A stretch of DNA of 64,000 bases, from assembly GCA_903935335.1 (NCBI GenBank), contig CAIZRG010000059.1:17358-81357 (forward strand), written 5' to 3'. This DNA comes from Oligoflexia bacterium. GTDB taxonomy: Bacteria; Bdellovibrionota; UBA1018. The position numbers were made by a program, and so were the translations under genes. This document shows, piece by piece, positions 54,895-63,633 of the stretch; position 1 is the first letter of the stretch; every line of letters starts with the position of its first letter. The notes beneath the pieces are model-generated. The model saw only the letters and a program-made list of their open reading frames with translations, did not search any database and had not been told where the DNA came from.

Positions 54895-57306
54895 CTACCT
54901 CAACAACACTTCTCTTGGACGCGCTCCATCTTGAGGCCCGACAATACCCCGAACCTCCATCGTCTCAATCATCCGGGCTGCGCGATTATATCCAATCTTA
55001 AGATGCCTTTGTAAAAAACTTGCAGAAGCATGACCTGAATTTTTTACTAACTCGACTCCTTCCTGAAATAATTCGTCATCATCATTGGACTCACCTTCTT
55101 CATGGACTCCATTTTTCTCTTCATCATCCGCCAAAAGAATCTCATCCCGATAAGCAGGTTTACCTTGAGACCTAAGAAATCCTGTAATTTTATTAATTTC
55201 ATCGTCCTCTAAAAAAGCGCCATGCAAACGAACGTTTCGAGACATTCCAGGAGGGATAAATAACATATCTCCTTGACCCAAAAGCCTTTCAGCACCAGCG
55301 CGATCTAAAATCGTTTTTGAATCCACAAAACTTGCTAACTGAAATGAAACTCGAGAAGGAAGGTTCGCTTTAATTAACCCTGTAATCACATCTGTGGATG
55401 GACGTTGGGTAGCAATAATCAAATGAATCCCTGCTGCTCTGGCTTTTTGTGCAATCCGAGCAATAGAGATCTCAACCTCCTTCTTGGCAACCATCATTAA
55501 GTCAGCAAGCTCATCAATAATGACCACAATATAAGGCAACTTCCCCACGCGAGGCGCCCCACTTTCATCCGGTTCAAAAGCTTCAATCCAATCTCCACCT
55601 GATGAGGAGATTGGAATCTCTCCCTGATTTTCCTCTGAATATAAAAGATCTTGAACAACACGAGCACCCATTTCTTCAACTTTCTGATTAAAGGAAGCTA
55701 AATTTCTGGACCCCATCTTAGCTAAAATTCGATATCTTCGTTCCATCTCGCGAACAGCCCATTTTAATGCAGTACTAGCATGCTTTGGATCATCGACTAC
55801 AGGGAGCAGTAAATGAGGGATATCCTGATAAGCACGAAATTCGATAAATTTTGGATCTACCAAGATCATCCTAAGCTCATCTGGCGTAAATCGATAAAAT
55901 AAAGAACAAATTAATCCATTCATAAAAACTGACTTTCCTGAACCTGTCTGACCTGCGCAAAGCAAATGAGGCATTCTCACTAGATCAGAAAGATAAGTCT
56001 GCCCTCCAATATCCTTACCCATTACTACTGGAATAATATGTTTTGTCCCATAAAAATCAGGGTGTTGCAAAAACTCACGAAGATAAACTGTCTCCCGAGA
56101 TTCACTTGGAATCTCAATACCAACCACAGACTTCCCCGGAAGAGGCGCTAAAATCCTGACACTTTGAGCAGAAAGAGCCATAGATAAGTCATCTGCTAAC
56201 GCAGAAATTCGGGAGACTTTCACCCCTGGCCCAGGCTTAAACTCATACAGAGTAATCACCGGTCCTGGCCTCACAGCTGTCACCTCACCTTGAATCCCAA
56301 AATCTTCAAATTTTTGTTTTAAAATTTGAGAATTCCCGATCAATCTTTCTCGATCAATCATGGATTCAACATGAGGAGGTTTTTTTAAAAATTCAATCGT
56401 AGGCAGTTGCCAATGCCCTTTCCTAGACTTTAAAGCATTTCGGAACACTTTACTTTCTGATTGAGTTACTCCATGAACTTCTCGAGGTAAAATTGTAATT
56501 TTTGAGCCCACTCGACTGGTTTCTATTTCTTCTTCAAAAATGACGTCTTCTACTGTCTCTGTATCCTCTTTTTTAAGCAGAAGGGTTTGAGGCTGGGATG
56601 AAACAGAGATTGACTGAGACTGTAAAAGGGGTTGCTTTCGTCTTTTTTTAAAGAGTTTTTGGGTTACTTGAGAAACACTGCTTCCAATCCGGCCAACTGA
56701 ACACATCAAAACTGTGCCGATCCAATAGATCAGATAAGTCCCTAAAAGCTTAAAGAGTCGAAACAGCACTAAAAAAATAATTTGGATCACACGACCTCCT
56801 AGCTGAGATATGCTGAGTGGAGTCGTTAATGCGATGGATAAACTAAAAACAAGAAGGGCTAGAATTGAAGATCCGAAAAAATTGAACTGCTGTTTTAAAC
56901 CCTGTGCAGCCCATGTGCCAAAAATCCCACCTATTAAAAGAGGAGTCCCACCATAACTCCAATACTTCCATTGCAGCGCTAAAAACACAGTGAGAGAACT
57001 GACAGCAACAATCATTCCTCCTAAAGTTCCAAGAATCACAGCTCTTTCTGCTCGTTTATGAATCGTAGTTGCTATAAAAAAGAGACCTGCTGGAAGAAGA
57101 AATCCTCCTAATCCAAAATAGTTTAAGGCAACTGAAGAAAGGTAAGCCCCTACACGCCCGCAAGCATTCTGAGGAGCTCCCACCCCATGAGAGAACAGAG
57201 AAGAATCTACTCCACTGTAAGTCAATAAAGCCACGAGCGTAAAAGCAGCCAAGCTAAAAACAATCAGACTTCCAACTTCGATCTTGATATTCTTTCTGTT
57301 TTCCAT
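54895..57306 (-). CDS. ftsK: DNA translocase FtsK/SpoIIIE
   Basis: FtsK pumps chromosome dimers apart at the septum. The ATG at 57306 (MENRKN) has AGG before it and avoids overlap with the divergent gene, giving about 803 residues. Four to five membrane segments lie in the first 190 residues, followed by a short linker. The motor has Walker A GQTGSGKSVFMNGL, Walker B YIVVIIDELADLM and ATQRPSTDVITG. A C-terminal winged-helix gamma domain (ASASFLQRHLKIGYNRAAR) reads KOPS-like sites. It heads ftsK-small gene-pcnB. Confidence 0.94.
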   Translation of the reverse strand: MENRKNIKIEVGSLIVFSLAAFTLVALLTYSGVDSSLFSHGVGAPQNACGRVGAYLSSVALNYFGLGGFLLPAGLFFIATTIHKRAERAVILGTLGGMIVAVSSLTVFLALQWKYWSYGGTPLLIGGIFGTWAAQGLKQQFNFFGSSILALLVFSLSIALTTPLSISQLGGRVIQIIFLVLFRLFKLLGTYLIYWIGTVLMCSVGRIGSSVSQVTQKLFKKRRKQPLLQSQSISVSSQPQTLLLKKEDTETVEDVIFEEEIETSRVGSKITILPREVHGVTQSESKVFRNALKSRKGHWQLPTIEFLKKPPHVESMIDRERLIGNSQILKQKFEDFGIQGEVTAVRPGPVITLYEFKPGPGVKVSRISALADDLSMALSAQSVRILAPLPGKSVVGIEIPSESRETVYLREFLQHPDFYGTKHIIPVVMGKDIGGQTYLSDLVRMPHLLCAGQTGSGKSVFMNGLICSLFYRFTPDELRMILVDPKFIEFRAYQDIPHLLLPVVDDPKHASTALKWAVREMERRYRILAKMGSRNLASFNQKVEEMGARVVQDLLYSEENQGEIPISSSGGDWIEAFEPDESGAPRVGKLPYIVVIIDELADLMMVAKKEVEISIARIAQKARAAGIHLIIATQRPSTDVITGLIKANLPSRVSFQLASFVDSKTILDRAGAERLLGQGDMLFIPPGMSRNVRLHGAFLEDDEINKITGFLRSQGKPAYRDEILLADDEEKNGVHEEGESNDDDELFQEGVELVKNSGHASASFLQRHLKIGYNRAARMIETMEVRGIVGPQDGARPREVLLR

Positions 57307-57330
57307 CAGCCTCATGATACATGCATCTGC

Positions 57331-58296
57331 ATGAGTCACAAAGTTCTCTCTTTCGATCTCGGAGGAACCAAGGTTGCTGCCGGGATAGTTAACTCAACAG
57401 GAAAAGTTTTAGAAGAGCTCAGAGTTCCCGTCTCAGTCCATCAAGGAAAACAAGCTGTACTGCAACAGCTTTATCTTTTAGGACAGAAATTTCTAAAACA
57501 ACATCGCGAAATTAACCGAATCGGGATTGCCTCTGCGGGCCCACTCGACCCAGAAAAAGGAGAACTGCTCGAGCCCACCAATTTTGCAGGTCAAGGTAAA
57601 CCTTGGGGAAAAGTACCCTTAACCCATTGGATGAGAAAAAATCTGAACTGCCAGGTTTATCTGGAAAATGATGCAGCAGCAGCTGCTTTAGCTGAACATT
57701 GGGTCGGATCTGGGAAAAAGTATAAAAACATGATGGTCTTAACTCTAGGGACCGGACTGGGAACAGGCATCTTAGTCAATGGCAAGCTCTTACGCTCTGG
57801 AAGAAATCTTCACCCGGAAGCAGGACATATGGTGATTCGTTTAGGGGATCAGAGTGCTCCTTGTGGCTGTGGAAATCTTGGGTGTGCAGAGGCTTATCTT
57901 TCTGGGAAAAACTTTGAACAAAGAGCTCGAATTCGTCTAGGACGATCTGATCTGATTAATAAAGACATTGCAAACCTAGCCCGTAGAGGCCATCCTGAGG
58001 CTCTGGCCTTATTTGAAGAATATTCTGAGTTGATGTCCATTGCGGTTCATAATTTTGTAAGACTTTTCAATCCAGAAATTCTCATCTTCACCGGTAGTTT
58101 TGCAAACACAGCAGACCTTTTTTTAAAAAACACTGAGAAAAAATTAAAAAAATTGCTAGCTCGTCAACAAACAGTCATGAAAGCGATCCCCAAACTCACT
58201 GTTTCAAAACTCAAAAACAACTCCGGACTCATTGGAGGAGCCTATATAGCCTTACATCACCCACTCCATTCAGTGGAAAGATCACAGGTGAAGTGA
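57331..58296 (+). CDS. ROK-family sugar kinase (probably glucokinase)
   Basis: The 321 residues carry the ROK features: phosphate 1 loop SFDLGGTKVAAGIV, ENDAAAAALAEHW, the LGTGLGTGILVNG loop, HPEAGHM with the zinc His, and CGCGNLGCAEAYLSG with the zinc cysteines. The linked catalytic Asp lies in LENDA. There is no DNA-binding domain, so it is a kinase rather than a repressor. Glucose is the likely substrate given pfkA and gpmI nearby, but this is inference. It is divergent from ftsK with only 24 bases between the starts. Confidence 0.85.
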   Translation: MSHKVLSFDLGGTKVAAGIVNSTGKVLEELRVPVSVHQGKQAVLQQLYLLGQKFLKQHREINRIGIASAGPLDPEKGELLEPTNFAGQGKPWGKVPLTHWMRKNLNCQVYLENDAAAAALAEHWVGSGKKYKNMMVLTLGTGLGTGILVNGKLLRSGRNLHPEAGHMVIRLGDQSAPCGCGNLGCAEAYLSGKNFEQRARIRLGRSDLINKDIANLARRGHPEALALFEEYSELMSIAVHNFVRLFNPEILIFTGSFANTADLFLKNTEKKLKKLLARQQTVMKAIPKLTVSKLKNNSGLIGGAYIALHHPLHSVERSQVK

Positions 58297-58742
58297 GATC
58301 TCTTCTTATCGAGGCCTTCATGTGCTAGCGCTCAGGTTTTCTCTTTGGTCGTGAAACTCCCTTTGGGAAAAGCTCCGCTTGCACAGAATTTTGTGTTTGT
58401 TCTGAGTATTTCTCAATGTATCTCTTAACTATGTTACCCTTATAGCAATCCCCAAAAACTGCTCTTTACATCCATATACTACTCTCATGTATTTGTTATC
58501 TCAGAGAGATTTTTAGAGGCCGAAGGAAGTTTTTTAGTGCAAAAATCATAGCTGAAATCTTTTTTGGAATATTAAGAACCTTAAAAGAATTTCATCCCCC
58601 TTATAAAATGAAAGAAAATCCATCTGCTCTACAAAAAATGACTGAGAATCACGCCAGAATACCTTGTTTTATTAAAACTACATCATTTTAATTTTTGTTT
58701 TTAAAATATTATATAATTATGCGCAAGAAATAAGTATATGAA
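58297..58742. other. Intergenic stretch with possible remnant ORFs
   Basis: On the plus strand about 58536-58691 is open for roughly 50 codons (ending NHARIPCFIKTTSF) without a convincing start. A neighbouring frame before it is also open, as if one gene had shifted frame. No similarity recognised. The last 60 bases are extremely AT-rich. Confidence 0.25.
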
Positions 58743-59807
58743 TTAAAAAATAATCTTACAGCCTACAATCGCTTGTTTGAAAGCATCCTCCACATAAACA
58801 GCTCCCTCATCTACAATGTTGTTATTATACAATTCCAGCCATTTTAACTGAGTGAGCCCCACTAGCTGCAAAGCTCCTTCTATTTCAATACGGTTACGAT
58901 TCAGATTCAGTGTTTGCAGCTGAGTGAGGCCTGCTAAATGCTGAGCTCCTCCTGCTCCAATGCGGTTACGATTCAGATTCAGTGTTTGCAGCTGAGTGAG
59001 GCCTGCTAAATACTGAGCTCCTCTTGCTCCAATAGAGTTGCCCTCCAAATCCAGCGTTTTTAGCTGAATGAGTCCTGCCAAATGCACAATTCCATCATCT
59101 CCAATGTTGTTTTGACGCAGATCCAGTCTTTGTAACTCAATGAGTCCCACTAAATGCTGAGCTCCTCCTGCTCCAATATTGTTACGATACAGCTTCAGCA
59201 CTTCTAACCGAGTCAGTCCAGATAAATGCCGAGCCCCTTCTGCTCCAATGTTGTTGTTCCATAGATCTAGCTTTTTTAATTGAGCCAGTCCCTCCAGATG
59301 CTGAGCTCCTCCTGCTCCAATGCGGTTACCACTCAGATCCAACGTTTCTAGCTGAATGAGTCCCACCAAATGCTGAGCTCCTCCTGCTCCAATGCAGTTA
59401 TGATTCAGATCCAGTGATTGAAGACGGGGAAAATGCACCTGAAGAAACGCTATTAAATCTCTTAAGTCATCATCCGTTATGCTTGAACGAGACACGTCTA
59501 ATTCTTGAAGAGTTTTGTTTACTATACTTTCAGGATCAACTTTCAACAAAAGAACAGTGAGTTTCGCTATCACATCCGTTGCAGAATCCCCTTTGACTCG
59601 AATCGCTTTTATTTCTTTTAGCGTTAATTCATTAAACCTCTTATTCACTCGCAAAAATCTAGCCCAAGACTGTTGATCTAAATATCCAATGATATACTCT
59701 ATAGAATTATCAGAAGCCTCATTTAATCCTGCTTGGGATAAACAAGGCCATGAAATAAAAGCTAAAAAATTTAAGCATAAACCGTAAAACATATTTATTT
59801 TTATCAT
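58743..59807 (-). CDS. Exported F-box-like plus leucine-rich-repeat protein
   Basis: The protein has 354 residues. A signal peptide lies at about 6-27 (cut near SQA/GLN). Residues 36-60 read YIIGYLDQQSWARFLRVNKRFNEL, with the spacing of an F-box helix set. From about residue 123 on, nine repeats of 24 residues follow the ribonuclease-inhibitor type LxxLxLxxNxIGAGGAQHLxGL. F-box proteins recruit substrates to SCF ubiquitin ligases, and LRRs bind the substrate. Bacteria have no SCF, so an effector acting in a eukaryotic cell is the natural reading. The ATG has AGAGGGT just upstream. Confidence 0.75.
   Translation of the reverse strand: MIKINMFYGLCLNFLAFISWPCLSQAGLNEASDNSIEYIIGYLDQQSWARFLRVNKRFNELTLKEIKAIRVKGDSATDVIAKLTVLLLKVDPESIVNKTLQELDVSRSSITDDDLRDLIAFLQVHFPRLQSLDLNHNCIGAGGAQHLVGLIQLETLDLSGNRIGAGGAQHLEGLAQLKKLDLWNNNIGAEGARHLSGLTRLEVLKLYRNNIGAGGAQHLVGLIELQRLDLRQNNIGDDGIVHLAGLIQLKTLDLEGNSIGARGAQYLAGLTQLQTLNLNRNRIGAGGAQHLAGLTQLQTLNLNRNRIEIEGALQLVGLTQLKWLELYNNNIVDEGAVYVEDAFKQAIVGCKIIF
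58891..59034 (-). repeat. Tandem 72-bp DNA repeat inside the LRR gene
   Basis: The units starting at 58891 and 58963 begin with the same CGGTTACGATTCAGATTCAG and stay nearly identical for most of 72 bases, although other LRR units in the gene differ widely. This points to a recent unit duplication and a gene able to gain or lose repeats. Confidence 0.7.
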
Positions 59808-60234
59808 GACCCTCTTCCTCTTATTTTATTATTTAAAAATCAAGAGCAATAACTGCTTTCAAATTATTTTATATTAACTTATTCATAAGTTAAGCTTGTG
59901 ACATACTGGGAAATTAGAATTAAAACTTAGACACACGCAACAGAAAAAGCTTAAGGGAGCCTTAAGTCTGGCTAAGCCAGCTTCTGGCTCCACAAGTTGA
60001 AGTACAAACGAGACCCGAGGTGTGATTTTTCCCTCGTAAAACAAACAGTCAGTTAAGCAACTAAATCCACATTGTTCTCTCAAAGCCAACAGGAGATTTT
60101 TAGCCAAGAATCCAATGCAATCTATTTCGATTATAGGAAGACTTAATTCATTCAAAAATAAATTTCTTGGCATCTTTTTTAGTCTCAAAATCTTCATGAT
60201 AGAGACCTTTATAACAGCTAAATACAACCATCTT
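59808..60234. other. Non-coding stretch with clustered short palindromes
   Basis: A minus-strand ORF of 114 codons (60227-59883) exists, but its composition is not convincing and it has no ribosome site. CTTAAG occurs at 59950 and 59961 as a small stem, and CTGGCTAAGCCAG at 59968-59980 is palindromic apart from its middle base. These may be parts of an insertion-sequence end. Confidence 0.3.
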
Positions 60235-60429
60235 TTACTCTAGGCTACCACAAGCAGATACCCCTAGATCCTTGGCCACCTGCTTGGCACTCTTGTTGCC
60301 CTGATTAACTAGCTTTGCAGCACCTCATTTAAATTCTTTTGTATCAGTATTAACTTTTTTAATTGATACCAGTTCCTCTAATTTCGACTCTTTCTTGTTG
60401 CACAAGAAGTTTCCTTGCGTTGAGTCCAT
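60235..60429 (-). pseudogene. IS3-type transposase OrfA remnant
   Basis: From an ATG at 60429 the frame reads through one in-frame TGA (60327-60325). It then shows AAKLVNQGNKSAKQVAKDL followed by GVSA, the helix-turn-helix of IS3-type OrfA (HTH_Tnp_1; usually F-K-x-E-A-V-K-L-V). The stop replaces the Glu after EFK. The protein is truncated directly after GVSA, where relatives continue into a leucine zipper. No OrfB is visible. Confidence 0.6.
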
Positions 60430-60434
60430 TTTTT

Positions 60435-60614
60435 TTAGGGGAAGGCCAATTTTGAAATCCAACGAATAACCGTTATTGGGCTGACACAAAACGAGTTATG
60501 TAATGTCTTTGCACAACATCCCACCATGTCTATCCAACAGGACTTCGATCTCCACTGGTCGTAGATTTCGAAGGCAACTTGGACATTTTTTCTGCCACCG
60601 CACGATCGTAACAG
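60435..60614 (-). pseudogene. Possible IS1-type InsA remnant
   Basis: A 59-codon open stretch reads CGGRKNVQVAF near its start, WIDMVGCCAKTL in the middle and SPITVIRWISKLAFP at the end. The last part resembles the helix-turn-helix of IS1 InsA (IDMAMNGVG, then GVGLNTVLRHL), and a zinc-ribbon half may precede it. It lies directly upstream of the IS3-like remnant. Similarity is weak. Confidence 0.35.
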
Positions 60615-60769
60615 AAAAAAACACTAGCTCATCTTATAAATAAGACAATACTTTTTTAGGCAGCGGTGAATAGTTATGCTAACAAACTATTAAAAAATAA
60701 ATACTTTTTAAAAAGCTATACTCGCTCATAGAGCGGGGCTTTTCAATGGGATTGAGCATATAGACGAGC

Positions 60770-62152
60770 TTACTTTCCGCTCATATCAATCCCATACTTC
60801 TGAGCTTTTCTATAAAGAGTAGCCCGATCAATTCCAAGAACCTCAGAGGCTTTTGATTTATTAAACTGTACATCTTGAAGAACTTTGAAAATATGCGCCT
60901 TTTCCATCTCTTCAAGAGAAGTTTTACCGGGATGAGCTAGATCAGAACTTAAGACAGAAGTCCCTTCATTCTTAATCACTTGGGCAGGAAAATCTTCGGG
61001 GAATAAGATCGAAGTACTGGTCATCGTCACAGCACGTTCAATTGAATGCTCCAACTCCCGAATATTTCCAGGCCAGCTATAATTCCTCAGCACAGTCATT
61101 GCTTGATCTGAAATATGAGAGATTGATTTTCTGTTCTTTTCCCCATACAAAGCCACAAAATGATCCACCAATGTTGGCAAATCTTCCATCCGCTCCCTAA
61201 GCGGGGGCAACTCAATCGCAATGACCTTGAGTCGATAGTAAAGATCTTCACGAAATTTTCCAGACCTCACTAAAGAATCAAGATCTCGATGGGTTGCAAC
61301 AATGAGTCTGACATCCACTTTTCGATATTCAGCAGCACCCACCGGTTTGATATCGCTCTCCTGCAAAACTCTGAGCAGTTTAATCTGTAAAGAAGCAGGA
61401 ATATCTCCAATTTCATCTAAAAAAAGCGTTCCAAAGTTTGCTTCTTCAAAAAGCCCTTTCTTATCCGTTATAGCTCCTATCATAGCCCCTGTAAAAGACC
61501 CTCGAAAATGGCCAAACAGTTCTGACTCCAGCAAGCCCTCAGCTAAAGCTCCACAATTCACACCAATAAAACGTCGATTTCTTCTTGGACTATTATCATG
61601 AATGGCTCGAGCAACGAGTTCTTTACCCGTACCACTTTCTCCCATCACAAGAACAGTACTCGAAGACATGGCTGCTCGAGCCAAAGTCTTATAAACTTCA
61701 ACGATTTTAGGAGACTTCCCAATCAGAGTCTTAGCGCTGGACTCAAGATGTACGGATACTCCTACTCCACGACCCTCACGAACAGACTCCCAATGCTTTT
61801 TAGCTCTGACGATAACTGATTTAAGCTCTTCAATTTTAAAGGGTTTACTGACATAATCGAAAGCCCCCTCTTGAATGGCTGCAATAGCACCTTCCATACT
61901 CCCAAATCCGGTCATTAAAATCACTGCAGAAGGAATTCTTAATTTTTTAACCTCTCGAAGAACCTCCATACCACTGAGTTCAAACATTCGAATATCAGAG
62001 AGGATCACCGGAAAAACAGCCTGCCGAATCAAAGTAACGGCTTCTTCTCCTCCCCCAGCTAGCTCAACCCGATACCCCTCCTTCATGAGCACTTCCCGTA
62101 AAAGCTTTCGAGTCACCTCATCATCATCAACGACTAAGATTGGAAAATTCAT
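60770..62152 (-). CDS. NtrC-family sigma-54-dependent response regulator
   Basis: The 460 residues have the full three-part layout. A receiver domain (1-118) has D53 in LSDIRMF. An AAA+ domain has Walker A GESGTGKE, the sigma-54 contact loop GSFTGA (usual GAFTGA, a known variant) and Walker B TLFLDEIGDI. A Fis-type helix-turn-helix ends the protein (NKSKASEVLGIDRATLYRKAQKYGI). It activates sigma-54 promoters when phosphorylated by the kinase encoded just upstream; the genes overlap by four bases. Confidence 0.93.
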   Translation of the reverse strand: MNFPILVVDDDEVTRKLLREVLMKEGYRVELAGGGEEAVTLIRQAVFPVILSDIRMFELSGMEVLREVKKLRIPSAVILMTGFGSMEGAIAAIQEGAFDYVSKPFKIEELKSVIVRAKKHWESVREGRGVGVSVHLESSAKTLIGKSPKIVEVYKTLARAAMSSSTVLVMGESGTGKELVARAIHDNSPRRNRRFIGVNCGALAEGLLESELFGHFRGSFTGAMIGAITDKKGLFEEANFGTLFLDEIGDIPASLQIKLLRVLQESDIKPVGAAEYRKVDVRLIVATHRDLDSLVRSGKFREDLYYRLKVIAIELPPLRERMEDLPTLVDHFVALYGEKNRKSISHISDQAMTVLRNYSWPGNIRELEHSIERAVTMTSTSILFPEDFPAQVIKNEGTSVLSSDLAHPGKTSLEEMEKAHIFKVLQDVQFNKSKASEVLGIDRATLYRKAQKYGIDMSGK

Positions 62153-63588
62153 GTTTTAGCATGGCAGGGTAGCGTCAAAACTACCCGAGTCCAAGCTCCT
62201 TCCTTCGAATCAATGGATAAATCTCCCCCATATTTATGGGCTATTTCCTGACAAATAGTCAGTCCAAGCCCAGTTCCTTCCCCTGGAGCTTTCGTAGTAA
62301 AAAATGGCTTAAGAACATTTTTGAGATCTACTTTATGAATTCCTTCACCTGTATCATAAACTGAAACCTCAACCCACTGTGTCCCCTGATTTTTAAAGAG
62401 ACGAGTCTTGATTTCAAGTTCATTTTTCCCTCTTTCTTTTGTTTCTGACTTTCCCTTCATGCTATCTAAAGAATTATTTATCAAATTTAAAAGAACCTGT
62501 TCAATGTCCAAAGGTACTGCTCTCATGGGGCCCATTTTGCCATCATACTTGCACTTCAATTTAACTCCCAGAGAATCCATTCGAGGAGCTACAATCCTAA
62601 GCGTCTTATCGATGAGTTGATTTAGATCAATTAATTGTTTTTGAAAATTTGGCTTTTCTGTATTTTGTAAGAAACTTTTTACAATTTTTTCGATCTTTCC
62701 TAGCTGACCGTTCACAATCCCTAATCTCTCTTCAAACCCAGAGCCCAATTGAGGAACCATTTCTTCTTGCAATAACTGTAAGTGCCCCCCAATGGCGTTC
62801 AGTGGAGTTCCGATCTCATGTGCAAAACTGGCGGTTAACTGACCCATGACAGCTAATTTCTCACTCATCATTAGTTTCCGCTGAGCATCATCTAATTGCT
62901 CAGTCAGCTGAATATTCATACTTTCGGCTTGCCTGAGTAACCGATCATTCTCAATAGTCTTTTTTAAAAAATAACTCAGAGCCCAAATTAAGCTCACCAC
63001 ACTAAAGGCTGCTGCTGAAGCTGTTGTCTTCCAAAGAGCACTCAGTAAATGCCCCACTAGCTTAGTAGAAACAACCACATGAACATTTCCTAGGAGTTTT
63101 TTACCGCCTCTGGACTCTCGAACTCTCTGCTCAATCGGAACTAAAATCTCCCAAAACCCCATACCCCCTTCATCTAAACGGTACTCACTGGTCACTGCAT
63201 CCACCCACAGATAGGTTTGCAGAGGCAAACTCGGATCATCTTCAATATTAGATGCAACTAATTTGATCACTCCTGTCGAATAATCCTTAATAAAAACATC
63301 AATTCGAACAATATCAGGCTGAGCATACAAAAGTTCCTGCAAAGCATTCTCAATCACAGGTGTAGGATTTGACAATGAAAGCATTCGAGAGCTAATAATC
63401 TGAGCAGCAAGAGTTTTACCTGTATGGATACCTACCTGACGAATTTCTTCTTCTAAGATAGGCAAAGTGAGCTTATTCTCAGCGATTGTAACAATGAGAA
63501 AAGTGGGTAAAATAACAGCTACCAAAACAAGACTGATTTTGGCCTGCAAGTTGAGATGTCTTCTAAAGCTTAAGTGGTTCACCATCAT
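62149..63588 (-). CDS. Membrane sensor histidine kinase, partner of the NtrC-type regulator
   Basis: The ATG at 63588 is preferred over a TTG at 63633; neither has a strong ribosome site. Two membrane segments (ISLVLVAVILPTFLIVTI and a second near AAFSVVSLIWALSYFL) enclose a periplasmic sensor of about 155 residues. A coiled coil leads to the phospho-acceptor helix FAHEIGTPLNAIGGHL. N (LLNLINNSLDSM), G1 (VYDTGEGI) and G2 (GEGTGLGLTICQEIAHKYGG in part) boxes form the ATPase. The signal is unknown; this kinase type often senses envelope or metabolic state. Confidence 0.92.
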   Translation of the reverse strand: MMVNHLSFRRHLNLQAKISLVLVAVILPTFLIVTIAENKLTLPILEEEIRQVGIHTGKTLAAQIISSRMLSLSNPTPVIENALQELLYAQPDIVRIDVFIKDYSTGVIKLVASNIEDDPSLPLQTYLWVDAVTSEYRLDEGGMGFWEILVPIEQRVRESRGGKKLLGNVHVVVSTKLVGHLLSALWKTTASAAAFSVVSLIWALSYFLKKTIENDRLLRQAESMNIQLTEQLDDAQRKLMMSEKLAVMGQLTASFAHEIGTPLNAIGGHLQLLQEEMVPQLGSGFEERLGIVNGQLGKIEKIVKSFLQNTEKPNFQKQLIDLNQLIDKTLRIVAPRMDSLGVKLKCKYDGKMGPMRAVPLDIEQVLLNLINNSLDSMKGKSETKERGKNELEIKTRLFKNQGTQWVEVSVYDTGEGIHKVDLKNVLKPFFTTKAPGEGTGLGLTICQEIAHKYGGDLSIDSKEGAWTRVVLTLPCHAKT

Positions 63589-63633
63589 CCATGTCTCATG
63601 ACAAAGCTTTAGGAAATACCAAAAAGCTAGCAA

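Noticed and set aside
59883..60227. A 114-codon minus-strand ORF as a real gene
   Set aside because: It has no ribosome site and an irregular composition, and it lies between palindromes and IS remnants.
60721..60745. Hairpin CGCTC-ATA-GAGCG as terminator of the two-component operon
   Set aside because: The stem is only five base pairs and the T run is several bases away, so support is too weak.
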